A stretch of 64,000 bases of DNA, taken from assembly GCF_004283175.1 (NCBI RefSeq), contig NZ_RXNW01000016.1:38542-102541 (forward strand), given 5' to 3'. This DNA comes from Legionella longbeachae. GTDB taxonomy: Bacteria > Pseudomonadota > Gammaproteobacteria > Legionellales > Legionellaceae. The position numbers were made by a program, and so were the translations under genes. The notes under the pieces are model-generated. The model did no database searches, had not been told where the DNA came from, and saw nothing but the letters and a program-made list of their open reading frames with translations. This document shows positions 10,203 through 19,013 of this stretch, in pieces. Numbering within the stretch: the first letter of the stretch is position 1; each line of letters begins with the position of its first letter.

Positions 10203-12038
10203 TTAAACTGTCTCACCCAAAGAATGCACAAGACCATCTCTAAACTGCCCCCATTCTAATATATGTGCTACTTGTTGTGATGGCTTGAGGTATAAAATAC
10301 CGTCTCCCCTGCGCGCCTCATCAGCAGGAAATAACATCAATTGATTCAGTTGGGTTGCCAAAGTGTAGCTGTCTGTGCCTAAGGCATACAGCCTATTATA
10401 ACTGTTAAATTGTTCTGGCCAATTTCGTGAACCTGCTTGATGCGCAAAAACCCAGGGAATATCACAAAAAATAACTCCATCAAGATCCTTATCTTTCAAT
10501 GGATTTGCGCTCCCTCCATAAACACTTGCAGTGGCATAAACGGGGACATCTCCAGCATAATAATAATTTAGCAATGGCATAATCTGTCGTGCTTTGGAGG
10601 GGTACGCCAATAAAAAAATCATATCAAAGTCTTGTCTGCGACTGGTTACAGCTTGAATTTTTTGACCTAACAGCTCCCTTATTTTTCTTTCGCGCATTTG
10701 GCTGTTGCTGACTTGTAAAAAATCTTTCATTTTCTTATTTAAATCATCATTAGGGCCATATAAAAATGTATCAACAATACGTCCCCCACTTTTTTGCCAT
10801 TGTTGACTAAATGATTTCCTGATCTCATTACCCCACGCATTTCCCGGTGCAATAATTAAGGCGCGACTATATCCTTTATTCTTTGCTCTTATTGCTACTT
10901 GAGTTGCTTCATTAACTGGGGAAAGGCCAAATGAATAAGAATTTTCTTGAATAGGGGTATCGGAATCATTTAATAACAAAGTAGGAACAGGATGCGATAA
11001 TGCTGCAACTGCAGCTGCTTGTGATTTTGTTAAAGGCCCTACAATATAATCCGCTCCCTCATTAACCGCTTTTTGGTACAATACAGTCACATCACCACTG
11101 TTGGTATCATAAGTTTTCACATCTATTGGCGTATCGCCCTGATTACTTTTAGAGGCAGCCATAAATCCATCACGTACAGCGGATCCTGGTCCTTGTAGTG
11201 GGCCAGTTAGGGGCAATAAAAGAGCGACTTGTTTTGGTCGATCATGAATTTTTTCTGCAATCGAATCCAATGGGTTAGGTAGAATATGGTTTGCTGGATG
11301 ATCGCTAAAACGAGATTGCCATTGCTCTAAAGCCGCAAGTAAGGATTTTGAATGATCCCTATATTTATGTGAAATCAAAGCTAATTGAATCCATCCTTGT
11401 AAAACTGATTGTTCGGGCAACTTTGCAGCTAAAGCAGTTAATTCAGGCTGAGGAATACGCATGAGAGTCAACCAGAGCGCACGACGATTATTTATCAAGC
11501 CCTCATCTTCAGTGATTAACGATTCGAGTTTTACACGCTCTTGTACCGACTCTAAAGGCCTACCTGTAGTCCCGAAGGCTTTTGCCAGAAGCTCATGAAA
11601 TTGAATCTGTTGATAAAGCGATAGCTGATCATGTTCTGTAATTTTGGCTAATTGGCCTAATGCCTTTTGCGGGCGTCCACGAATCAAATCAATTTGTGCC
11701 AACAAAAGATTTTTTTCATCTGCGAGTATCGGCGTTAAATCCGAAGTCTGTGTTAAAATAGCAGAGCCCTGCCGCCACTTGCCTTCTGAAATCAAATGGC
11801 CTGCCGCTTTTAGTAACGATTGTTGCTTTTCTATTCCCTCTTGGGTTTTAGCTTGAGCAAGGTAACTTGAAGTTGGTTTAGAATATGGGCTTACTAATTT
11901 TTCCTTTTCTGCTTTGGGTTCTGGCACTGATACGGGTGTTGCCATTTCAGGAGAGGTAACTGCTGTAGTGCATTGGCAAAGAAAGGAAGTAGAGATCAGT
12001 AAAAAAAACACCCTGATTTTTATTGAGTTTATTAACAT
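10203..12038 (-). CDS. lpoA: Penicillin-binding protein activator LpoA
   Basis: A 611-residue outer-membrane lipoprotein. The signal peptide ends in a lipobox with Cys about residue 23 (SFLCQC). Residues about 60-240 form a helical TPR-like domain. From about 265 (QVALLLPLTGPLQGPGSAVRDGFMAA) the LppC/periplasmic-binding-protein-like domain continues to the end. LpoA activates PBP1A for peptidoglycan synthesis. It lies divergent from rsmI with 42 bp between starts and heads the yraN-diaA-dolP cluster. Confidence 0.92.
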   Translation of the reverse strand: MLINSIKIRVFFLLISTSFLCQCTTAVTSPEMATPVSVPEPKAEKEKLVSPYSKPTSSYLAQAKTQEGIEKQQSLLKAAGHLISEGKWRQGSAILTQTSDLTPILADEKNLLLAQIDLIRGRPQKALGQLAKITEHDQLSLYQQIQFHELLAKAFGTTGRPLESVQERVKLESLITEDEGLINNRRALWLTLMRIPQPELTALAAKLPEQSVLQGWIQLALISHKYRDHSKSLLAALEQWQSRFSDHPANHILPNPLDSIAEKIHDRPKQVALLLPLTGPLQGPGSAVRDGFMAASKSNQGDTPIDVKTYDTNSGDVTVLYQKAVNEGADYIVGPLTKSQAAAVAALSHPVPTLLLNDSDTPIQENSYSFGLSPVNEATQVAIRAKNKGYSRALIIAPGNAWGNEIRKSFSQQWQKSGGRIVDTFLYGPNDDLNKKMKDFLQVSNSQMRERKIRELLGQKIQAVTSRRQDFDMIFLLAYPSKARQIMPLLNYYYAGDVPVYATASVYGGSANPLKDKDLDGVIFCDIPWVFAHQAGSRNWPEQFNSYNRLYALGTDSYTLATQLNQLMLFPADEARRGDGILYLKPSQQVAHILEWGQFRDGLVHSLGETV

Positions 12039-12080
12039 GTTTCATGAAATTAAGTAAGCAATAACCCAAGAGGATAAACT

Positions 12081-12932
12081 ATGAGTAACTCACTAGCAAC
12101 AGGCATTGGAGCTCTCTATATTGTTGCAACTCCAATAGGAAACCGTGAGGATATTACGCTTAGGGCATTGGGAATACTAAAATCCGTTGATTTTATTTTA
12201 GCGGAAGATACACGCCATTCAGCACAACTATTAAATGCCTTAGGAATAAAAAACCATCTCGAATCGTTACATGCACATAACGAAAACAATAAAAGCAAAG
12301 ATTTGATCGAACAAATTTTAGGAGGGAAATCTGCCGCATTAATTAGTGATGCGGGAACTCCTCTAATTAGTGATCCAGGTTTCTTATTAGTGAGGCTGGC
12401 ACACCAAAATGCTATCCCGGTTATCCCTATCCCTGGTCCTTGTGCTCTCATTACAGCACTTTGCGCCGCTGGTGTTCCTTGTGATTCATTTCTTTTTCTA
12501 GGCTTCCTGCCTGCAAAACAACAAGCAAGAAAAGTAAAGCTTGAATCCTTGCGTGCAGAGCCTCATACGTTAATTTTTTACGAATCAACCCATCGCATCG
12601 TTGATTGTCTCAATGACATTGGTGATATATATGGTGAAAAATGTGATATTGTTTTAGCAAAAGAATTAACCAAAACATTTGAGCGCTTTCTTATCGGCAC
12701 TATTTGTGAAATCAGACAATGGTTATTAACAGAACCTGCCCATATAAAAGGGGAATTTGTTTTGATTATTCCTCCACGCCCCTCTCCTGTGGAAGATGAT
12801 GCCCATGAAAAATTACTTAAAGTCTTATTGGAAGAACTTCCATTAAAGCAAGCAGTGACTATTGCCTGTAAGCTTAGTAATGCAAGTAAAAATGAATTAT
12901 ATGAAAAGGCGTTATGTTTGAAAAATAAATAA
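12081..12932 (+). CDS. rsmI: 16S rRNA 2'-O-ribose C1402 methyltransferase
   Basis: A 283-residue protein of the tetrapyrrole-methylase-like fold that methylates the 2'-OH of C1402 in 16S rRNA. Diagnostic segments are LYIVATPIGNREDITLRAL, AEDTRHSAQLL, LISDAGTPLISDPGFLLV and the PIPGPCALITAL loop, with YESTHRI downstream. The ATG at 12081 has GAGG about 9 bases upstream. The divergent lpoA arrangement is conserved in Gammaproteobacteria. Confidence 0.97.
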   Translation: MSNSLATGIGALYIVATPIGNREDITLRALGILKSVDFILAEDTRHSAQLLNALGIKNHLESLHAHNENNKSKDLIEQILGGKSAALISDAGTPLISDPGFLLVRLAHQNAIPVIPIPGPCALITALCAAGVPCDSFLFLGFLPAKQQARKVKLESLRAEPHTLIFYESTHRIVDCLNDIGDIYGEKCDIVLAKELTKTFERFLIGTICEIRQWLLTEPAHIKGEFVLIIPPRPSPVEDDAHEKLLKVLLEELPLKQAVTIACKLSNASKNELYEKALCLKNK

Positions 12933-13016
12933 CAGGTGTGGCATAAAACATACTTCTAAAATCTAATTTTGAGCCATCGCGATCCAATATTATGATAGAT
13001 AGGTAATCCCCATACT

Positions 13017-13457
13017 TTAACCCACAATAAAATCCTCTTCGACTCCAGGTATAATTTTCCATTGGCAGGTTGCGCCGTGATAACCTAGAGCTTGGATATC
13101 TGGCTGTGCCGGACCATTGGCTGTGACGACAAAGACACAGGTCTTGGATTCAAAACCTGATCCGTGCGACAGTTGCACAGCGGTTACCGTATAGGCAATA
13201 TCAAAAGTTGCGTCCTCATTAAAACCAAATCCATAAGTGAGAGGACTAGCTGTTGAGATTGGTACCCGAGTAATTGGCTTGCATGCTTGATCCACAAAGA
13301 GCCCTTCCTCGTTAATCATACGTAAATTGATTTCCCACTCGCCTTGCAAACTCTTAACTTTATGCCAAGTGTGGACAGGACAATAAGAAAAAAAATGATT
13401 AGCAAATGCGCATGGGGCTAAGCTGATAAAAATCGCAATTTTGCAAATAAGTTTCAT
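13017..13457 (-). CDS. Small secreted hypothetical protein
   Basis: A 146-residue protein with a Sec signal peptide (residues 1-19, cleavage after CAFA). The mature part is beta-rich with several Cys (CPVHTWH, ACKP, SKTCVF, ATCQWKI) that could form disulfides in the periplasm. Not recognised as a named family. It is convergent with rsmI across an 84-bp gap. Confidence 0.65.
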   Translation of the reverse strand: MKLICKIAIFISLAPCAFANHFFSYCPVHTWHKVKSLQGEWEINLRMINEEGLFVDQACKPITRVPISTASPLTYGFGFNEDATFDIAYTVTAVQLSHGSGFESKTCVFVVTANGPAQPDIQALGYHGATCQWKIIPGVEEDFIVG

Positions 13458-13633
13458 TTGTTACTAATCCTTCCTTTAATCCAATCCTATCTTATTACAT
13501 AAATGAGAATCATTTGCAAATATGCTGCTATATTTTCTTGATCCTGGCTTAGTAATCGTAAGTTACTCTGCAAAATAGAGGAATTTTTGGGTACAATGCT
13601 CGGTTTCACATCATTATAAATATGAGGACTATT

Positions 13634-15625
13634 ATGAAAGAGCAAGATGATCAATTAGATTATATTATAATGAGTGAAGATCCTTTACCCCTTTTTATAT
13701 GGGATTCAATTATGGATACTCTAATTGAAAAGGTTAAAAATATCTCTTCTTATATTTCTAATATATGGCAAGGTAGCTCGCAAGGTATTGAAGCAAAAAA
13801 AGAAAAAAATACCGCTGGAACATTAACCTATCCTTCATTAGGCCATTATCTAACATTTTTAAAAGATATTACTTTATTAAAAACTGATCCTGCTAAGAAA
13901 GCACAACTGCAATCTTATTTTATGACTTTTGTTACAGAGCTTGGCGCCCATTCTCTTGACGAGGGTTCTGGAGTAGCTTGTTTCAGTTTACCTGATTTAA
14001 CAAAGGTATTTGTTCTTTCTAATCAGCAGGCAATTAAGCAACTCTATGAAAAATCTAATGAGAAAAAATTTGGTCAAAAACCCCTTTTTCAACGTTTAGC
14101 GCTTATATTAGGTCCTGACAATTTAATGTCCTCTGCTTTAGGATCAGAAGTTCATTCAAAGATTCGCGCCTCCATTCTTTCTCGCAATGAATCAAATCGA
14201 CGAAATGTTGCTGAAATTGTTGCTGAGTTTTTTAAAGAATATGAATCGGAGCAAATGGTTCAGAGACAATCATTAAGTGAGCTAATGGATAGACTTTCGC
14301 GCAGGGTATTGATAGCAACTTACTTTGGAAAAGAAGTTGTTCAACCTTTTGAACAACTTTATAGTTCAAGCATAACAAAAGAATTAATAGATTGCTTATT
14401 TAGCTTAGATCCTATTAAAAACTCAGAAGAAAAAGAGCTACTCGCTTTAAGAGGCAAAGTATTAGACTTGGGCTACAACCTCATTTTTTCGTTAGAGGCA
14501 ATTTCAAAGCAGTTAATGTCAGAACAAAGTTGGCTTAATTACCTGTTAAAAGTGCGGGTTTTAAGCAATCCAGATGCAGCGAGTGAATTGCAAAAAATGG
14601 GGATCAATTCCACAACAAATCTAACTGCAGAGCAATGCGAGTTTTTGATCAAATATTCACAACTGCACATAGATAATACACTACTATCTACCTTGATAAG
14701 GGACGTCATCAATGAAAGTTTGTTTATTCCTTTACTAGGTTTTGATGCGACCGCTACAGCATTGATTGCATCCCTGAAAATCGCGCTCCAAGATAAAAGA
14801 ATCCATACCATAATCAAACAAGAGGTGAAGCAAAAAATTTTAGCAGGGGAGGCTTTCGAATTGCACTCTCCTTGGGATGTTGTTAAAAAAGAAAATGCTT
14901 TATCTTATACTGAAGCTGTGTTACTCGAAGCGTTACGATTATCCCCCCCAGCTCCTGTTGTACCTGAGATAATTAGTGAGGCTATCACTCTTAATATTGA
15001 TGATTTTTCTTTCACTTTACCGGCGGGTTCCTTAGTGTTTATACCTATGCAAAATTTACACACCCATGAGAAGCATTTCCCAGACATAGTCCTATCTGAA
15101 GAGGGACAGAAAGTTATTGGTAAAAAATTAATAACCGCAAATGACATCTTTCCAGAACGATGGGGACCAAAACAAAAAAATAATGAACTTTATAACGCCA
15201 ACTTTTTTTCGGAGGATACAGATACTTATAAACCTGGGGTATTGCAAAAAGAAGGCAGGTTCCTTACATTTAAAACAGGAGCAAGACGCTGCCCTGGTCT
15301 GCGAATTGCGCTGACAGAATTACTTTCTATATTTCGTATCCTGGCGACCTACAAAATTGAACTCACTGGAGAAGAGGATTTGCAGTTATCATTCCATTAT
15401 GAAACTCCTTTACAGCGAAATGGTGGGATGGGGTTAATGAAAATCACCCCTAAAAATACATTAACTACCATGTCAACCGTTTCCTCTAAAGAGGAGCAAA
15501 GTGCCCTATCTCGAAGTGGTTTTCATTTCTTTTCTCAGGCACAAATTCCTGAAACACAAGACCTGAGTACAAGAGAGCCCTTATCAGAGAATTCAAGTTT
15601 TTTGAAAATGACAGTACATGTGTAG
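13634..15625 (+). CDS. Cytochrome P450-like protein with C-terminal extension
   Basis: The heme-binding signature FKTGARRCPG fits F-x-x-G-x-R-x-C-x-G exactly, with Cys553. Upstream lie the K-helix E-x-x-R in LLEALRLSPP and an I-helix-like segment LLGFDATATALIASLKIAL. This is a haem-thiolate monooxygenase fold; the substrate is unknown. The start at ATG 13634 is chosen because GAGGA lies 6-7 bases upstream; ATG 13622 has no ribosome site. At 663 residues it is far longer than a typical bacterial P450 (about 400-450). It has roughly 100 extra N-terminal residues and a 60-residue Ser/Thr/Glu-rich tail after the P450 core. No ferredoxin or reductase gene is adjacent. Confidence 0.88.
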   Translation: MKEQDDQLDYIIMSEDPLPLFIWDSIMDTLIEKVKNISSYISNIWQGSSQGIEAKKEKNTAGTLTYPSLGHYLTFLKDITLLKTDPAKKAQLQSYFMTFVTELGAHSLDEGSGVACFSLPDLTKVFVLSNQQAIKQLYEKSNEKKFGQKPLFQRLALILGPDNLMSSALGSEVHSKIRASILSRNESNRRNVAEIVAEFFKEYESEQMVQRQSLSELMDRLSRRVLIATYFGKEVVQPFEQLYSSSITKELIDCLFSLDPIKNSEEKELLALRGKVLDLGYNLIFSLEAISKQLMSEQSWLNYLLKVRVLSNPDAASELQKMGINSTTNLTAEQCEFLIKYSQLHIDNTLLSTLIRDVINESLFIPLLGFDATATALIASLKIALQDKRIHTIIKQEVKQKILAGEAFELHSPWDVVKKENALSYTEAVLLEALRLSPPAPVVPEIISEAITLNIDDFSFTLPAGSLVFIPMQNLHTHEKHFPDIVLSEEGQKVIGKKLITANDIFPERWGPKQKNNELYNANFFSEDTDTYKPGVLQKEGRFLTFKTGARRCPGLRIALTELLSIFRILATYKIELTGEEDLQLSFHYETPLQRNGGMGLMKITPKNTLTTMSTVSSKEEQSALSRSGFHFFSQAQIPETQDLSTREPLSENSSFLKMTVHV

Positions 15626-15653
15626 GTTTAACTGGATGTTCATAATTGCTGTT

Positions 15654-17192
15654 TTAAGTTTCTGACTCTTCTAGATATTTAGAAAGAATTAAATAAACGC
15701 CATTAGTCCATCCAAATCCAATCTCATTACTCGTATAACTGTATTTAATTTTATTATCGGTCTGGGTGCTTATGATATTAACATCATATTTTTCAAATAT
15801 GGCATGATCCTTTTGGAATCCCCTATTTATGGTATGAATAAATTTAGTAGCTACTTCTCGCGCAAATTGATTATAGCCATATCTATCAAGGCCAAATACA
15901 GCAAAATATTGCATGGGAGCCCAGCCAAATGGAGCATCCCATTGTAATCCAGAATAATTCGTGCTAGTTACAATACCCCCTTTCATGAGTAAATCGGGTA
16001 AATGTTTTACTACAGCTGCAGCCTGCTCTTTGGAAGCAACTCCAGCCCATAAGGGATAAAAAGTTGTGGCAAATGGATAATATTTCCGCTCTTTCTTTTT
16101 AAAATTGTAATCCAGATAATAACCTGTGGCCTCATCCCATAAATAGAAATTTATATGATTGGCACGATTTTTTGCCCGTCTCTGCCATTTATTGGCTTCC
16201 TTATTATTGCCTAATAGTTCATATATTCTTTGTATATCGCATTCCATTTGATACAACAAAACATTTAAATCAACTGGTGCATAATCTAAAATAGCAGCGC
16301 CAAAAGGACCGTATTTTGCTGTAATATCAAATCCAGACTCTCTAATTGTCCGATCTGCAATATAAAAATAGTTTGTTAACTGATTTTTTTTGTTGTCATA
16401 GAAAAGAGCCTTATCATAATCAGTGACAGGATGTGTATTAAAATAATTTAATACTTTTTTATAATACAGGGGGGATTCCTCGGGGGTTTGCCCTTCCCCA
16501 CTTGAGTAATATCGTGACAAACCAATATTAGGAATCGCATGTGGTGGGGACGTCCAAAATTGATAAAGTTTTTCAACCGCTGGCAAGGTGGATTTTAACC
16601 AAATATTATTTGGATCTTTCTCATAATAAGCTAATACCATTTCTGTGAGTAATGGAGGCTGCGTTCTTCCTAAATAATAGGTACGATTGGCATTTAAAAT
16701 CATTCCATAATTTATTACTTCATAAATTAAATTATCTACCATATATTTTGCAAGATGAAACCGTCTGTTTTCTAAAAGCCCCAATTCAATGAAAAAACTA
16801 TCCCAGGCATACATTTCATTAAATCGACCTCCAGGTACTACATAGGGATAGGGCAAATAAAGTAAACCATGCCGCTTGATTGAGGTTGGATCCTTAGGTA
16901 GATGTTCAAACTGAACTTTGCTTGATATTTTTATATTTTTTGATTTGATTTTTTCGATGTTTTCACTTTGAGGTAAATAAACTATAGATTCGTTTGTTGA
17001 TAATTTGGGATCGAAACTTGATTGCAGCCAATCCTCCCGTACTAATACATCCCAACTTTTATCGATGTATTGAACAACATTTAAATCAAGATGCTCTCTA
17101 GCACTTGAAAATGCATTTTTAAATAAGACGAGGGATATCAATAAACAGTAAACGTATTGACCCTTATAAATTTTAAGCAATTGAATATCCAT
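15654..17192 (-). CDS. treA: Trehalase (GH37)
   Basis: A 512-residue glycoside hydrolase that splits trehalose into two glucose units. Both family signatures are present: PGGRFNEMYAWDSFF (signature 1) and LQWDAPFGWAPMQYF (signature 2), plus the RPTES-like region LGRTQPPLLTEM and the acidic SYTSNEIGFGWTNGVY near the end. An N-terminal hydrophobic stretch (about residues 14-30, LLISLVLFKNAFSSA) suggests a signal peptide, hence a periplasmic TreA-type enzyme. It is convergent with the P450 gene (28 bp between ends). Confidence 0.92.
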   Translation of the reverse strand: MDIQLLKIYKGQYVYCLLISLVLFKNAFSSAREHLDLNVVQYIDKSWDVLVREDWLQSSFDPKLSTNESIVYLPQSENIEKIKSKNIKISSKVQFEHLPKDPTSIKRHGLLYLPYPYVVPGGRFNEMYAWDSFFIELGLLENRRFHLAKYMVDNLIYEVINYGMILNANRTYYLGRTQPPLLTEMVLAYYEKDPNNIWLKSTLPAVEKLYQFWTSPPHAIPNIGLSRYYSSGEGQTPEESPLYYKKVLNYFNTHPVTDYDKALFYDNKKNQLTNYFYIADRTIRESGFDITAKYGPFGAAILDYAPVDLNVLLYQMECDIQRIYELLGNNKEANKWQRRAKNRANHINFYLWDEATGYYLDYNFKKKERKYYPFATTFYPLWAGVASKEQAAAVVKHLPDLLMKGGIVTSTNYSGLQWDAPFGWAPMQYFAVFGLDRYGYNQFAREVATKFIHTINRGFQKDHAIFEKYDVNIISTQTDNKIKYSYTSNEIGFGWTNGVYLILSKYLEESET

Positions 17193-17473
17193 ATTCGATT
17201 AATAAAATAGAACATACAAGCAAGTAGCGAGTATTATTATTTATTGATCAATTGACTCAGGGATGCAAAAAACAAATTGGCAACCAGCTTGAGCTAGAAA
17301 TTTTAGTTAACTACCAGTTAATGAAGTATTTGAGCAATTAATCATTGTTAAAACTCTTCATTAGCATCCCTTGCTAAAAAGAGCTCTTTATCCTAAATGA
17401 TGATAATATACTATTTAATATTATTTGTTAAATCAATGATCCAATTCGTTCCCGCCAGATTCAATAAATATTA

Positions 17474-18349
17474 TCATGGGGTCACTTTAGTTATATTGCT
17501 GAATGCAGTTGGCGTTTGGATAGATGTATCATCACACGACCTTATACTACGATATTCATCTTTAAAGTTAGATATGCTTTGTTCTTCTTTCTGTTTGTTT
17601 TGATCCAACTTATTTTGTCGATTTGGTAGGATATCTTTCTCAAGAATTGCAATTTCAGTCTTCAGCTGCCTCTTTTCTATTTTACTCAATGCACCATTTA
17701 ATAACTGATTATTGATTTCAACCAGCCGCATACATTTATCTTTCTTTTGTTGCATTTGGGTAAAAAAAGTAACCGAACTGGTTTGAGTTGCAACTGGAGC
17801 TATTGCAGGAGTAACCGAACTTAATGGCGCATTATTTTTGCTAATACCTCCATTTAGCGGCCATGGTTTCGCGATACTCATTATTGGGTCGGGTTGGGTT
17901 ATAAAAATAGCTTGTGTCCCAACTGGTGACGCATACAAGGAATTCCATGCTTTTCTTATACTATTTATTGCCTTGGAACCTGCAGTAAAAAGCCCGCCGC
18001 TTGCAATAAAACCGCCAACTGCAAATACAGCAGCAACCAAGCCAACCTGGGCAACTAAGTTAGCGCCAGCTAGAGCCCCAAGAGTAAGGCCAAAAACCCC
18101 AAACCCCAGAATCGCAGATGCAACAGCAGGCCAGGCAAAGAAGGCAGCTACGCCTAAAACAGCAGCAGCCAACACAGAGGCACTTACCGCAATAATTGCT
18201 TTTTTATGCTTTCTGAGAAACGATTCTTTTGATTTTGCTTCCAATATAAGCTCTTGGGGATTTATATCCTGAATGATGGGTGAGCCTAGTGGTGGCGGCT
18301 CTGTTGGTTTATGTAGGTTTTTATGGTGTATTATGTCTTCTATTGGCAT
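17474..18349 (-). CDS. Hypothetical membrane-inserting protein, candidate effector
   Basis: A 291-residue protein of unknown family. A proline-rich polar N terminus and a basic stretch (KHKKA) precede an Ala/Gly-rich hydrophobic region at about residues 50-125 that could form two or three membrane helices. A helical Lys/Gln-rich segment and a polar Ser/Thr tail (about residues 200-291) follow. GGGAG lies about 10 bases before the ATG. There is no signal peptide. Internal hairpin membrane segments with polar tails are common in Legionella effectors, but this is only suggestive. Confidence 0.6.
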   Translation of the reverse strand: MPIEDIIHHKNLHKPTEPPPLGSPIIQDINPQELILEAKSKESFLRKHKKAIIAVSASVLAAAVLGVAAFFAWPAVASAILGFGVFGLTLGALAGANLVAQVGLVAAVFAVGGFIASGGLFTAGSKAINSIRKAWNSLYASPVGTQAIFITQPDPIMSIAKPWPLNGGISKNNAPLSSVTPAIAPVATQTSSVTFFTQMQQKKDKCMRLVEINNQLLNGALSKIEKRQLKTEIAILEKDILPNRQNKLDQNKQKEEQSISNFKDEYRSIRSCDDTSIQTPTAFSNITKVTP

Positions 18350-18720
18350 TTTTTCTTTCTCCCAATCTTATAAAAATTATTTAATAGTTTGTGACTAAAG
18401 ATGAATGCTTTTGTTTGCATTTCTTAGTCCTTTCTTGGTATTGATGTTTTAAAACCTCCCTTTCGCTTCTTAAAAATAACGCCTCATAACTCCTTTATTT
18501 TTCCTTCAAGAGATTCCATTGGTGTAGGCTATTTGGTTTTAATGCCTATGAATTCCACTTTATTTTTTAACTTAATGAATAAAATAAAGCATTTAGCAAA
18601 CAAAATAACCAATTGATTAATTTGATGTGTCATATCAACTGTTTTGATATTTTATTGTTTTCAATAAATTAGAGCTGATTTAATACGATGACTACGCTAA
18701 CGTACGAACCAAATGTTTAA

Positions 18721-18920
18721 TTAATTTCTGAAATTCGATGAAGCAATCTTCAATTTTGTATTTTCAAATATAAGAGGAATCGAATGCAATTTCATATCTT
18801 CATGACGAAACTGAAATCCTCGTCGTTGATAAAACCTTAAGGCGTAAGACCATCACTATCAGTGATCACGGATTCACTAGCATGAGCAAGCAGTGAAATA
18901 ACAAAAACTCGCCCATACAC
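18721..18920 (-). pseudogene. Remnant of a GNAT acetyltransferase
   Basis: On the minus strand, one frame reads YGRVFVISLLAHASESV and continues to DSDGLTP. A second frame picks up at ALRFYQRRGFQFRHEDMKL and runs to a TAA at 18723-18721. The two pieces, joined by a frameshift near 18838, resemble the end of a GNAT domain: the coenzyme-A helix with LLAHA, then FYxRxGF. There is no intact start. The rest of the 18350-19013 gap is AT-rich and holds no gene I can support. Confidence 0.4.
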
Positions 18921-19013
18921 TTACTTTATAGGGAGTGTTTTTAAGATAAAATTCACTACTCAAAACAAACAGTAACGTTTATTTGTTGCTATTTAAAAAA
19001 TGATTTTTAGTAT

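Noticed and set aside
17397-17603. Plus-strand open frame of 68 codons overlapping the end of the 291-residue gene
   Set aside because: It lies largely opposite a better-supported minus-strand gene, has no ribosome site and no recognisable domain.
17838-18272. Plus-strand 144-codon open frame
   Set aside because: It is antisense to the Ala-rich membrane region of the 291-residue gene; such regions commonly give long antisense frames. No independent signal.
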